Positions 48,922 to 58,759 of a DNA stretch of 64,000 bases are shown here, piece by piece. The notes beneath the pieces are model-generated. The model saw nothing but the letters and a program-made list of their open reading frames with translations, was not told where the DNA came from and searched no databases. Source of the stretch: Enoplolaimus lenunculus (taxonomy: Eukaryota; Nematoda; Enoplea; Enoplida; Thoracostomopsidae); assembly GCA_030248215.1 (NCBI GenBank), contig JASANG010001737.1, positions 124,001 through 188,000 of the forward strand. The letters are read 5' to 3'. Numbering within the stretch: the stretch's first letter is position 1; each line of letters begins with the position of its first letter. The position numbers were made by a program, and so were the translations under genes.

Positions 48922-50122
48922 GCAGGGTGCAACTGGAATTCCGATTCCGATTAGAATTCCGATTCAAAACGAGTTCAGCACAAAATTCCTAATTTCGATT
49001 CCGATTCCGTTTAGAATTCCGGTATAAATGTGCTGTTCCGACGCCGATTCCGGTATAATCCAGTTCCGTTTTGCACGCTGTGGGTTAGGCTTGGCACTGC
49101 TGATTTTACAATTTTTCTCTTGTATTAGCTAACTAGCTATCACATTGTCTTATCGGGATAGACGTCGACATATAGTCGATTATAAAAGCAATTGGAGGAG
49201 CGGGCATATAGCGCAGTGTTGGGGCATTTGCTTATGGGTCAGCAGGCATCTCCGCTCAGGCAATCATGAGGTTTGAACATGAGCACATTTATATTTGATT
49301 TGCTTTACTTCTGTGTAAAATTTGAGATCTTTTATTGCACCAGTTCGTACGTTTGAAAGACTATAACTAACTGGTGATAGGTGCTACATGCATTTGAAAA
49401 TATAGGCCCAGGAAATAGTGAGGTTCGAAATTCAGTACATTATTGCGTTTGATATACTCTACCTCTGAGCCAATTCTCAAAACTGCAAATGCCGTTGTTC
49501 CTTGAGTTGAAAACATCTCGCTAGCTGGTGATAGGTATTATAATGCATTTGAGAATACGGGTCAAGTATGTCGCAAACAGATGGCAAACGCCTAACGCCG
49601 TGCATACAGCACATAGAACAAAGGTGCAAAATGGAACTGAACTATATCGGTCGTAATTACAATCGAGTGCAGGCCTACCCCCTATGTCCTTTTGACTGCA
49701 AACTAGCTACCGGATTACTACAGCAGTTGTAAACACTGCTCATAATATCTTACACACACCTATAACTTCTCCTTACCAGCAGCACGCGAAGCGAACAGGA
49801 TTGTACCGGAATCGGAACTGGGTTGTACCAGAATCGGAACAGTGACTTTATACCGCAGACGTGAACTAGAAAATTTGCGACTGTATGGATAATGTTTATT
49901 AACAAGCATAATATATTGATTTGGGTGTCTGTTGGGTTGGCTGGCAATCCTTCTCAAAAACTGTAAACAAACTGACGGTCATTTTGTGGTTCTGTAAAGC
50001 TAATCTACAATCAGTTTAATAGATAAATGCCGAATTTTTATGCAACAAGTCGAAAAATAAAATCGAAAATAATTAAAGCGGAATTGTAACCGGAATTGGA
50101 GTAAAAATTCCGCTTGCACCCT
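48922..50122. mobile_element. E-type element in right arm
   Basis: Reverse complement of 46597-47797, with termini CAGGGTGCAACTGGAATT and TTCCGCTTGCACCCTG. Confidence 0.65.
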
Positions 50123-50515
50123 GTCTTTACCTAATAAACACCCGACCCCTTGCCTTAAAAACACAATAATAAACAGTCACGTTGTGACTGACATGTACTA
50201 GCTATGCAAGCTAGATAAGCAACACAGATGAGAATAAATATACACATTTATTTATGAAAATAAGAGGCGTTGTGTAAAGTACATCAGTACTTTGTGAGTT
50301 TGAAAACCTATCACTTAAATTGGTGGCGCTATAGACATTTTATAATATGTTTATATTGTAAAATCAGTATACCAAATCCGTTTTTTGCCATAGGGGTGTT
50401 TAACTACTCGTATTTGTACTTATATTCCTATAATGTGTTGTCGTTCTACTGAGTTTGCTGGATTTCGCTAATCTTTAATACCACTTGTTACCCGCAAGCA
50501 ACTGGCCAGTTCAAA

Positions 50516-51915
50516 ATGCTAGAAACACTGAAGGAACTTTGTACGAGGGGCGCATACAAGGATTTCAATTATACTTTTACAAGAGAAGTTGAATCGGTTC
50601 TTAAACTGAAACCGAAAGGGTTAAATGACCTCACTCATGCTATTAATCTCACGTTTATCGGCCAATGTAAAGAACAGCGCGTAACTGTACCTATTAAACA
50701 TATTCCTAAGCCTAAGCATAAGCCTAAGCCTAAGCCTAAGTGTAAGCATGAGTTTATAACGCTTTATGCTTACTCTATTCTTGTCCCACAGTAAAACGTT
50801 TCGCCGCTGATCTTTACATGGGTCCGTTTATCAAACATTGTTTTCGACACTGAAATTGGCACATTTCAGACGGTCTCAGCTATGAACAATACCACACGAA
50901 ACGTAATTTGGCGCAGCAAGCGTTCGAAAACGATGTAAGCATACGGTGGCCAGACTTGAAACAACGTAATAAATTTACCTACCTTACGACCCGGGTCAAT
51001 ATTAATCTTAAATGCCGATCTATTTCCTGCGGATCGCAATATTGTAAACTTTGTCGTTTTAGGTTGATATCTTTACGGTTAATTGATAGCTTAAGTTTAG
51101 GACCACGTGAGCTTAAAATATGGTTTTATCCATCTGTTAAGTTGTCTAATATTAAAAAACTTTTAATCAAGTAAGGCTAAACACTCGTTGTTTTTATTTT
51201 CAAACAGCTGTTTTTTAGTCTTTTGTTGCCTTTATTTTCAGCTTTCATCAAATCATATCTTGATTGTAAGCGCAACAACGTGCGCTTGGGCACAAGTTGC
51301 AGCATCTGTACTTGACCAATCAGGTGTTCAGTATAAAATTATAGACTGGGACGAACAAACGGATCCATATTTTGTCCTTGGGGCCACTTATGATTATATT
51401 CGTCGCGGTGGATGGAAATTGATCAGCGAACGACTGCCGTTAATTTTCGGATGCGGACAGTTTATAGGAAGTACGTCGTTTGTTAATAATTTTTGAAATT
51501 CAAAAATTTATGAATGCTTTGAATTTGTATTATTTAAAATAAAGAATCTCGGACACTTTCCACACATTTATGGTTAAAGCTTAAGCCGAAACTTAGGTTC
51601 AAGTAAAGATGGCTAAGGCTTTTAAGCCTAGACTTTAAGTTAAGGTATTAAAGCTTTACGTTAACGCTCTGGCTTAGCCATAGATTTCAATGTTAATACT
51701 TTTAGGACCGTAAACTGGTAATAGGTGCCACACGCTTTTTGAGCTAATGACCATTGTTTTCAGACGAAAAGCATCTACAACAGCTGTTGAAATCGCCATC
51801 TGAATGGAATACTCTCAACAACAAATGTTCCTCTGAAGCCAAAACTTACACAAATGGAATTATAAAGCGATCCGATCAGGAATATAAAGTTTCTGACCAA
51901 TCTGGTGCCGAATAA
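50516..51915 (+). CDS. glutaredoxin-like protein, four exons
   Basis: Exons 50516-50666, 50870-50934, 51242-51470 and 51764-51915 join in frame across GT-AG introns to about 198 residues. Residues about 63-170 follow the glutaredoxin fold in order: helix AQQAFEND, strand HILIVSATTCAWAQ carrying the active-site Cys, GVQYKIIDWDE, then LPLIFGCGQFIGN with the cis-proline position (LP for the usual VP) and the glutathione-binding turn, and a closing helix HLQQLLKSPSEW. The usual C-P-Y-C/S reads C-A-W-A, so only the first Cys is kept; this resembles monothiol glutaredoxins but lacks the CGFS signature. The roughly 70-residue N-terminal part is unrecognised, and the first exon may start upstream, since the frame is open back to about 50452. 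AATAAA at 51911-51916 overlaps the stop. The fold is likely; the catalytic role is inferred. Confidence 0.68.
50665..50820. mobile_element. T-family miniature element at exon 1 edge of the glutaredoxin-like gene
   Basis: ATGTAAAGAACAGCGCG at the left (family consensus ATGTAAAGAACAGGGGCGG), CCTAAGCCTAAGC hexamers inside, and CGCCGCTGATCTTTACATGG at the right. The left terminus supplies GTAAAG at 50667, used here as the 5' splice site. Confidence 0.75.
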
Positions 51916-53371
51916 ATCCCGATCAATGTTGAACCTGACGCATAACGTAAAATCAAACAATTGAACGCGTTTAATTTTTAAAATTGTATTTTTGATCCAG
52001 TTGAAAAAATTAATTTCTGTAATAAAAGTATTAACAGTCACCTCTTGAGTATAAAATTGTGTCTGCAAGTATGCCTGCTGTAGCACTGGCGACTTTCAAA
52101 TGAAAATCTGTAGCTAAGACCATAGCCCATATCCTCAAAGTTGTGTAAGCACTTAATATTCAAATACGCGAACTAAACCGCCTGTGAATGCCAAACTATG
52201 CTCGCAAGAAGGCCCAGTCGTGGGCAAAAAATGAGTCAAATTTATAAGATTTTCATTGGTTGGCTCAATGTTTACAGGACCTATCGTCAACTGGTGATTA
52301 TGTGCTGCATACAGTTGAAAATATTGGCACTTGAGACTGATAAGAGCAACGTTTTTGAAAAAAGTTTCATTCCGTTTTCAATATATGCTAAATTTCTGCG
52401 TGGCCACTCAAATGTTTTGCTCAGGTAACATGTTGGTCTGGCTACGAGACTGTTTCAAGCAGGCTGGTTTAATTTGGGACGACTTGTTTTTGTTTACTTA
52501 TCGGCTTACGATCAAACGTAAGCCTATTAAGCCAAAGCCTACGCAGGTTCGTAGCCAGCTCAGCATGTTCAAGGGGTGGGAGCCCAAAGCAATTTTAGGA
52601 AGGATATTTTTTGGACAATTTTAATATATTACGTAAAACTGGATTGAAGTTTTCTAAGGGGTGAGGCCAATATTTTTCTAGCGGACTGAGCTTTCTATGT
52701 CCGGTATGGCTACGGTTCTTAGCCTAAGAGTGACAAAATTTAACGTTAGCAAGATTTTAACATTTTATTCATTTCATAAAACATGGGCATATACAAGCAT
52801 GCAACAGTTTGAACGCTTGTAATTAGTTAGAAACGGTACGCCACTCTTGCTATCTGTGGCTCGTGTAAAGATCAGAGGCGGAACGTTTTTCTGCGATCCA
52901 CCGCTGTTCTATACGTTGGGCCCCTTACGCTTAGGATTAGAAATATGCTTATACCACTGTTACTGTCCTGAACTATATATTGACTCTTTTAGTCAAGAGT
53001 TTGCGACAAATAATTTAAATCTTTAGCATTTTTGTTTGAAACCTTTTAGGTGGTGTCTCGATTCTCACGAGACTGGAACAGAGTATATTTAGTCTTTAGC
53101 TTAATTTATTATAAGGCTTAACTTTAAACGTGTCGTTACGCTGATGATTAGCGTTAGGCTTAGGAATACGCCTGGGTTACGGCTCCGAACCAAAAAGTAA
53201 GAATGGCTACAAAATCAAAGCAATACTATATTAGAACGAAATAAATACCTACTATTTTAACAAAAAATGCAGTTTTTCAACCGAAAAAAGGTCTTTTATC
53301 GACAGGTTTTTTCATAAATATCTTGGGCAACAGTTAAGCTCGTCTGACAGCCAAACAATGTCATCGATTAT
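51916..53371. other. intergenic with decayed T- and G-family repeats
   Basis: G-family motif near 52270-52330. A hybrid T-family remnant at 52862-52990 (GTAAAGATCAGAGGCGGAAC, then eroded TTAGG hexamers). No gene supported. Confidence 0.4.
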
Positions 53372-55308
53372 TTAATCAGTAAACCGGAAACGTTTCCCAT
53401 ACCCGCCGCCGTTGACGTCGTCAAAAAACCGGAACTTCTTATCCATAAACCGGAACTTTTTATCGACAAACCGAAATTTTTTGTCCATAAACCGGAACCT
53501 TTTGTTTTCAAATTTTTTGTCGACAAATCGAAATCGCTTTCCACTAAACGGACCTCTTCCATATCCAGCGTCGGCTGAGGCTATGTCATCAACGAAACGA
53601 AACCGTTTTTCCGGTTCCCCCAACTGAGATGCGGCGGCGACCCTGAAGTCTACCGGATACGATCCGGCATGTTTGATGAACCGGAATCGCTTGTTGACCT
53701 CTGGTATCTGTAGAGTTGCCGACTTTGACCGCTCTTGATCTAAATTTGTGCCTTTTTTGACGAAACGAAACCGTTTTTGTTCGCTGATTTCGGCGTTGGC
53801 AGAATCATCATATTCTGGTGATGATGCGTTGGCCTGAAAAAATTTCCGTAAGCAACTCAGAGCAATGCATGAAAATGCTACATTGTTCACACTGAACGGT
53901 GGTTTACTTTTCAGTTACAACGCGTGTGCATAATTGCAAAATCTTCACAAGACGTGAGAGCCTCCTCGATCTCGAGTTTGTGCACTGAAAATACTATTTC
54001 TTAAATAGCTAAGAAATTATGTATTTCTTAGAAAATTAGAAATGATGTTTCAAGATATAAAAAAAAATTTAATATTTAAGAATTTTTCTCAAGTATTGAT
54101 GAGATCAGTTAATATTTCTTATATAAAATTAGATCACAAATGAAATAGAAAGTATTCACACGGCCGGAGCAGTCGGAGGGGGGATGGGTCACCAAACTCT
54201 AGAGTGGGGGCAATGATTTTTCGAAAATAAAACTGTTTCGGCAAAAGTTCATTTTCGAGAAAAGATGATAGACACTACACTTTTTTAACCATGTGTTTGA
54301 AGGTGCACGGCAAACTGCTGTGCGCCCCTATCTCTTAGTTGACACCGGTTTTAAATTACAGCCAGACCCACAGCCAGGTTCTCGTTTCAAAAGACTAGAT
54401 ATATATAATGCCGGCGAGTGAGCGAAGCGAGCAAGAAAATTTTTTAACCATTGTAAATCATGACAGAGGCGGAAGACTGAACAAAAATTGGGAAACGAAG
54501 CAAACAAGAAGCTAGACGCATTTCAAAACTACTCCGCTTTTATCTAAAATGGTTAGGTTGCTTGGTGCCCAATTGGAGTGGGCTTCCACCCAAACGGGGG
54601 ACGTCGGGCGGATTCTCCGAACCTGAATATTTCTTCGAGAAAGGGTTAGACCGTTCCACGGTTAATGTAAAGAACAGGGGCGAAACAGTATTATAAACTT
54701 GTTTCTAATCTTAAGCCTAAGCCTAAACTAGCCCATGTAAAGATCAGGGTCGGAACGTATTTCTGTGGGACTAGAATAGAGCAACCTTAAGCTTTAGGCT
54801 AATTTTTTGCTTGGCTTAGGCGTAGGCTTAGCCCTAGGCTTAGGAATAAACTCATTCTTACGCTTAGGCTTAGGCTTAGGCGTTTAGGCTTAGGCTTAGG
54901 AATATGCTTATAATACTGTCCCGCCCCTGTTCTTTACATTTACCGCCTAAGCCTAACCGTAAGAATGAGTTTATTTCTAAAACTAAGCTTAAGCCTAAGC
55001 CTAAGCCAAGCAAAAAAGTAGGCTAAAGCTTAAGCTGATTCTATTCTAGTCCCACAGAAAAACGTTCCGCCCCTGATCTTTACATGATCCAGTTCCACAA
55101 ACGAAATAAACTACACCGTTAGTCGTGTGTAGGTACCTCTTTATCAAAGTCCCGGATGCAAACGAATATAACAAACTCTGAAAACGGACACGGAAGTCGT
55201 ATCTGGTTACGCCCTGCCAAAATGTAATCATACATCACTTACCCAAATAACCGATAGAATCATTGCCAAATTAACCACAAACACAGAATTATTTGAGAAA
55301 ATTAACAT
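53372..55308 (-). CDS. secreted multi-copy FRF peptide precursor (neuropeptide-like), two exons
   Basis: Exon 2 (53833 down to 53372) follows a strong acceptor, TTTTTTCAG. It encodes 153 residues with nine FRF motifs, nearly all preceded by the dibasic pairs KR or KK and most followed by V, I, M, F or T and then Asp. Cleavage at dibasic sites would give pentapeptides FRFVD (twice), FRFMD (twice) and C-terminal FRFTD, plus FRFV and longer forms; two spacers end in G-K-R, the amidation signal. Exon 1 is inferred at 55308-55243: ATG, 22 codons with the hydrophobic run VFVVNLAMILSVIW, then TGG|gtaagt in phase 0, matching exon 2. The joined N-terminus looks like a signal peptide with possible cleavage after ANA, for a precursor of about 175 residues. 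The intron holds the nested small transposons at 54665-55085. No exact known family is recognised. Confidence 0.72.
53940..54664. other. intron of FRF precursor gene, proximal part
   Basis: An S-like fragment (ACGTGAGAGCCTCCTCGATC) lies at about 53955. The rest is AT-rich or unassigned. Confidence 0.35.
54665..55085. mobile_element. T-family element interrupted by a second, inverted T-family element
   Basis: Outer copy 54665-55085 has termini ATGTAAAGAACAGGGGCG and CCGCCCCTGATCTTTACAT. Inner copy 54735-54939 has ATGTAAAGATCAGGGTCGG and CCGCCCCTGTTCTTTACAT. Both carry TTAGGC/GCCTAA hexamers. The array lies inside the FRF precursor intron. Confidence 0.85.
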
Positions 55309-55968
55309 TGTTATGATTTTCGTGTATTTATAGTTTTATGCCTTGGTTATGTAATTTTTTTCAACTTAACAAACTCCCTGTACAGAGTATTAAAAATAAC
55401 CGCCAATGTTACTTTGGGGTGTAACAGTAGTACAAGCATGAGTTGTAGAAACTAACTTTCGGTACTAAATTTCTTCTGTTATATATTGTGTAAACAAAAA
55501 GTTATAATTTTATTTGAAAAATGAGTTCGCTAAAACTCTACGCTCAGAAAAGTACTCGCGTTTAAATCGGGTAAAATTCCCGCATGAGCTTCCTTTACAT
55601 TCTGCTAACCTGGCACAGGGCTTGCTCTGTTAGTTGATAGCAGATTTTTAGGTAGCATATAACTCAAAGGTATAAGTAAAACGTTTTAAAATAGCCAAAA
55701 ATTTATAGTGAACAATTATTGTTTTAGCTAAAATATGATCTAACAATAAACTAAGCGAGTTTTGCTTGTACATGGGGCGTATTACAGGGGGAAGGATAGG
55801 AAAAATATATGTCCTTCCTATTATATAGAAAGACAACAAAAAATACATATAACAGTGTTTTACAAGAACTTTCTGAATCCTAGAGATCAATAAATTAACT
55901 CAACGTAGTTTTACACCTTCTTTAAATGAAACGTTGGCAACATCCGTGGCTCGTGCCTGTTATCCTAC
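55309..55968. other. upstream of FRF precursor, nothing recognised
   Basis: AT-rich, with short frames only. It would include the promoter of the minus-strand peptide gene, but no motif is clear. Confidence 0.35.
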
Positions 55969-56372
55969 AGTAGTGACCCGAATAAGAGGGGGTAATAAGA
56001 GGGAGGGTCCTGATTTTGAGTCCCAATCAATAGGAGTCCGTATTCATAATAGGAGTCCATAAGCGGAGAGAGTCCCTAAACCTTATTTAGAGTCCATAAA
56101 CGTCAATTATACCTAATTGTAGCGCATAAAAATAACTCTAGAACCAAACAAAGTTGAGTTGAAACTTTAAAGCGTACTTAAATTTTGAAAGTATATACAT
56201 TGTTAAGTATAACCTTTCATTATCGCTTAAGCTATTGACACAATACAAATAAACGTTTAATTCAACGGATAGTTGCAATACCGCATATATATCAGTAAGA
56301 AAGGGCGGGTTAAAAATAAATAACAATCCGTAACCGAATAAGGGGGAGGTTCACTCTGAATGGTGACTGGGG
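55969..56372. mobile_element. R-family element, near complete
   Basis: CAGTAGTGACCCGAATAAGA at the left, GGTGACTGGGG at the right. Interior markers are TAGGAGTCCG, AGAGTCCATAAACG, CTTAAGCTATTGACACAATA and AACAATCCGTAACCGAATAA. Non-autonomous. Confidence 0.7.
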
Positions 56373-56576
56373 ACTTAGATACTTACTGTAAACCTAGGCT
56401 ATAGGATTAGATTAATGGTTAGGCTTAGACTTGGCTTAGAATTATGTTTATGGGCTTTAATATGCAGGCATCTCTAGTTAACATGACCCATAAGTTTTAA
56501 TCTGAGTTCTATAGATATTGAGCGAAAATTTTTCAGTTTACTAACTTTAAGCGAAAAATTTTCAGTTTACTATCTA

Positions 56577-56846
56577 TAACCCCTTCTCACATTGAGTTGC
56601 CTATAGGCAACTCAGCGCAGTGCATATACGTTAAATAATATATATCGCACCGTGTTAAAGAATTGCAACACGTATACATAGTACTTAATCACCACAAGAT
56701 GTGAGAGCCCCTTCGGGCTCGAGCGTCAAGCTCCTATAGCTGAGTGGTGGTGGTATACGCCTCCCACTACAGTCACTGGAATTCGGATCCTAGCATAAAA
56801 GTAGGTCTCAGGAGAAATAGAAAATATTCATGTGAGAAAGGGTTAA
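56577..56846 (+). mobile_element. S-family element: inverted ends around a tRNA-Gly-like segment
   Basis: Ends ACCCCTTCTCACATTGAG and CATGTGAGAAAGGGTTAA are inverted repeats. Within, TAGCTGAGTGGTGGTGGTAT, CGCCTCCCACTACAG and GAATTCGGATCCTAG mimic the A box, Gly (CCC) anticodon arm and B box. A GAGCCCCTTCGGGCTC hairpin precedes it at about 56705. Confidence 0.6.
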
Positions 56847-57119
56847 AGTAGTATTTCTTGCCACAAACCAGTATTTGCGGCAAGTTTGGCAAAAGTTTCG
56901 TGTCGCGGATCAACAGAATTTATATTAAATTCTTGTCTTTAAAATATTTTGGATGTTTCAATATTAACAGGACTCTTTTAACAATCTATAAGCGTACCCG
57001 TTTGCAGTGCCACTAGTAACTGGGACGGGCCTAAACGTTACATGCGTCCATGCAATAATAATTTCTGTCGACCAAAAACTTTCATTACTCTTAAGGCGGA
57101 CCACGAAATAAGAACAAAA

Positions 57120-57510
57120 AGTCTGGCGTGCGTTTAGTTTGAACGACTTACCGCCTTTGGCGGGACTCCAATAGAGATTGTATTTTATGATAACTTTTTC
57201 TTAGGCTTGAGCATAATTGGCTTATATACTTTTACACGGAAACTTAAGATTAGGCTTAGTCTTAAAGTTAGGAATATGTTTATGCCACTGTAACACCAGT
57301 CAAGGTAACAGTGACCCAAAAATTTTGTACCGCTTTTGGCTAGACTCCAATAGAGATTGTATCACTTTTGAACTAATTTTTTCTAAGGCTTGGGCATATT
57401 AATAGGCTTATATACCCTTACACCGAGGCTTAGGATTAGGCTTAATCTTACAATTCGGAATATGTTTATGCCACCATAACACCCGTCAAGGTAACAGTGG
57501 CCAAAAATTT
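57120..57510. repeat. tandem duplication, two units of about 185 bases
   Basis: GACTCCAATAGAGATTGTAT occurs at about 57164 and 57344, and AGTCAAGGTAACAGTG or its variant ends each unit. The units include TTAGGCTTAGG hexamers as in T-family elements and have diverged by roughly a tenth to a fifth. Confidence 0.75.
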
Positions 57511-57570
57511 TAACCGTTTCGTTTTCGAAAGGTACTGAAATATGCAGTATTTCGTGACATGATTCTCCAG

Positions 57571-58759
57571 CTAATCTGTGGCCAACTTGTCCCGTCTTGG
57601 CATCTGATGACCGCTGGATGATTGAAAATTTAGATTTGGCTAGACATCGTTGATGTATCGGTCTAGTATATAAGTTGAGATTGAAATCGAAACTCAATTT
57701 TTCAGATTTAAATATATGTGGTGCCAGGGGTTCTATCGCTGTGAAAAAATTGTCTTGACACTTCCAAAGTTACAGCCCCGCCACCAGGAATGGTTACGAA
57801 AGGTGCCAATAACATTTTCAAAGGCAATTTTTTAACGCAGTTGAAAGTAGCTTCGGCAACGGTGATGAAGTTGTTTGGAGAAGACTTCGCGTCCCTCTCA
57901 ACCAACGCAGTTGCGGCGTTTCGATATTATAAAGAAAAACAAGTACTTAATCGAAATCTTTATACATTATTGATTACAAAGATATTTATATATTTTATCG
58001 GGCTTGTACCCATGGGCAGGGGGCTCAGATCCTCCCCCCCCCTGGAGTAATATTGCTCCCTTAGAAAATTTTCAGCCTGGCTTGTAAGTTATCGAAAACC
58101 TTGTATATCGTCCTGAAAAATGTTGCACCCCCAGCAAGGTGAGCTAGCTACGGGCTTTTATTTTATTCGAAATAAATATATTAAATAAAACATTTCTCAG
58201 TAAAAGTTAATCAATTATAGACTCTTGGGCATTGTTTGATTTTCCCGTCTAAGAACGGTTATGCAAAATTTGATGCTAATTTTGACATCTGAAAAACAAG
58301 ATCAACTTTTAAAGCTTTGAGTAAATTGAATTCATCGTTATACACTGCCAGAATATGGACAGGGGGCTAACACCTTCTCAAAATATAGCGCAAATTCCAT
58401 ATTTGGAAGATAACGAAAAAATTTTGTGTGCTGACTGAAAATGTGCTTTCAGAAGTAATTTTTAAAACAAAACCAATATATATTCAGACTATAAATATCC
58501 GTGGGCAACAGAAATATTTGTAGGCACATTGATTGCCTTCAAAGCCCCGTTCGAAAACTCAGTTTTATTATTGAATTTGCGTTCAAAACAAATTCTATAT
58601 GGTCACAATAACACGAGTCTCGTAAAAGTTTCAAAAGTTGGAAATTTTAGTGTAAAAAATATTAACGTTCCAAATATATTGATTTTACAGTCGTATATCG
58701 AAAAAGCCTTGGTACTGTTGTTTTCGGAAAATCTTAAACGATTCGTTGCTCAGCGATAA
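57571..58759 (+). CDS. tentative 3' end of an unrecognised gene
   Basis: Three candidate exons keep one frame: 57571-57648 (NLWPTCPVLASDDRWMIENL), 57776-57942 (GANNIFKGNFLTQLKVASAT, then KLFGEDFASLSTNAVAAFRY) and 58691-58759 (SYIEKALVLLFSENLKRFVA, stop TAA). Acceptors are CTCCAG, TTACAG and TTTTACAG. Donors are weak (gttgat, gtactt). The last two exons read as amphipathic helices with Lys/Glu pairs, as in a helical adaptor or coiled-coil protein, but no family is recognised. The large intron contains the copy of the P repeat at 58010-58160. An alternative is that the 58524-58759 frame (FKAPFENSVLLLNLRSKQIL) is a single exon. No start codon was found upstream. Confidence 0.28.
58010..58160. 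repeat. P-family small element
   Basis: CCCATGGGCAGGGGGCTCAG, CCCTTAGAAAATTTTCAGCC and GTGAGCTAGCTACGGGC parallel 6705-6850. Confidence 0.5.

Larger units (their letters stand above)
46273..50408. repeat. 4.1-kb inverted repeat with arms of about 1.7 kb
   Basis: Left arm 46273-47993 and right arm 48724-50408 are near-identical reverse complements, differing at a few visible bases (CACAAAGTGACTG versus CACAACGTGACTG). Frames at 46760-46957 (+) and 49760-49957 (-) translate identically. The left arm alone carries about 36 extra bases near its outer end (a second GGTATACCA block, 46291-46326). The spacer of about 730 bases contains the F-family copy at 48010-48422. Confidence 0.9.

Noticed and set aside
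53412-53627. Plus-strand frame with repeated NRNFLS
   Set aside because: Antisense of the FRF repeats. The minus strand has the dibasic sites, splice acceptor and signal-peptide exon.
54840-54900. A true interstitial telomere
   Set aside because: The hexamers are imperfect, occur in both orientations and are confined mostly to T-family elements, so transposon origin is simpler. Not used to assign the species to nematodes.
56138-56326. Similar peptide frames in two R-family copies (also 62637-62846)
   Set aside because: Shared because the DNA repeats are homologous. Frames are short, in opposite orientation relative to no known transposase, and lack conserved domains.
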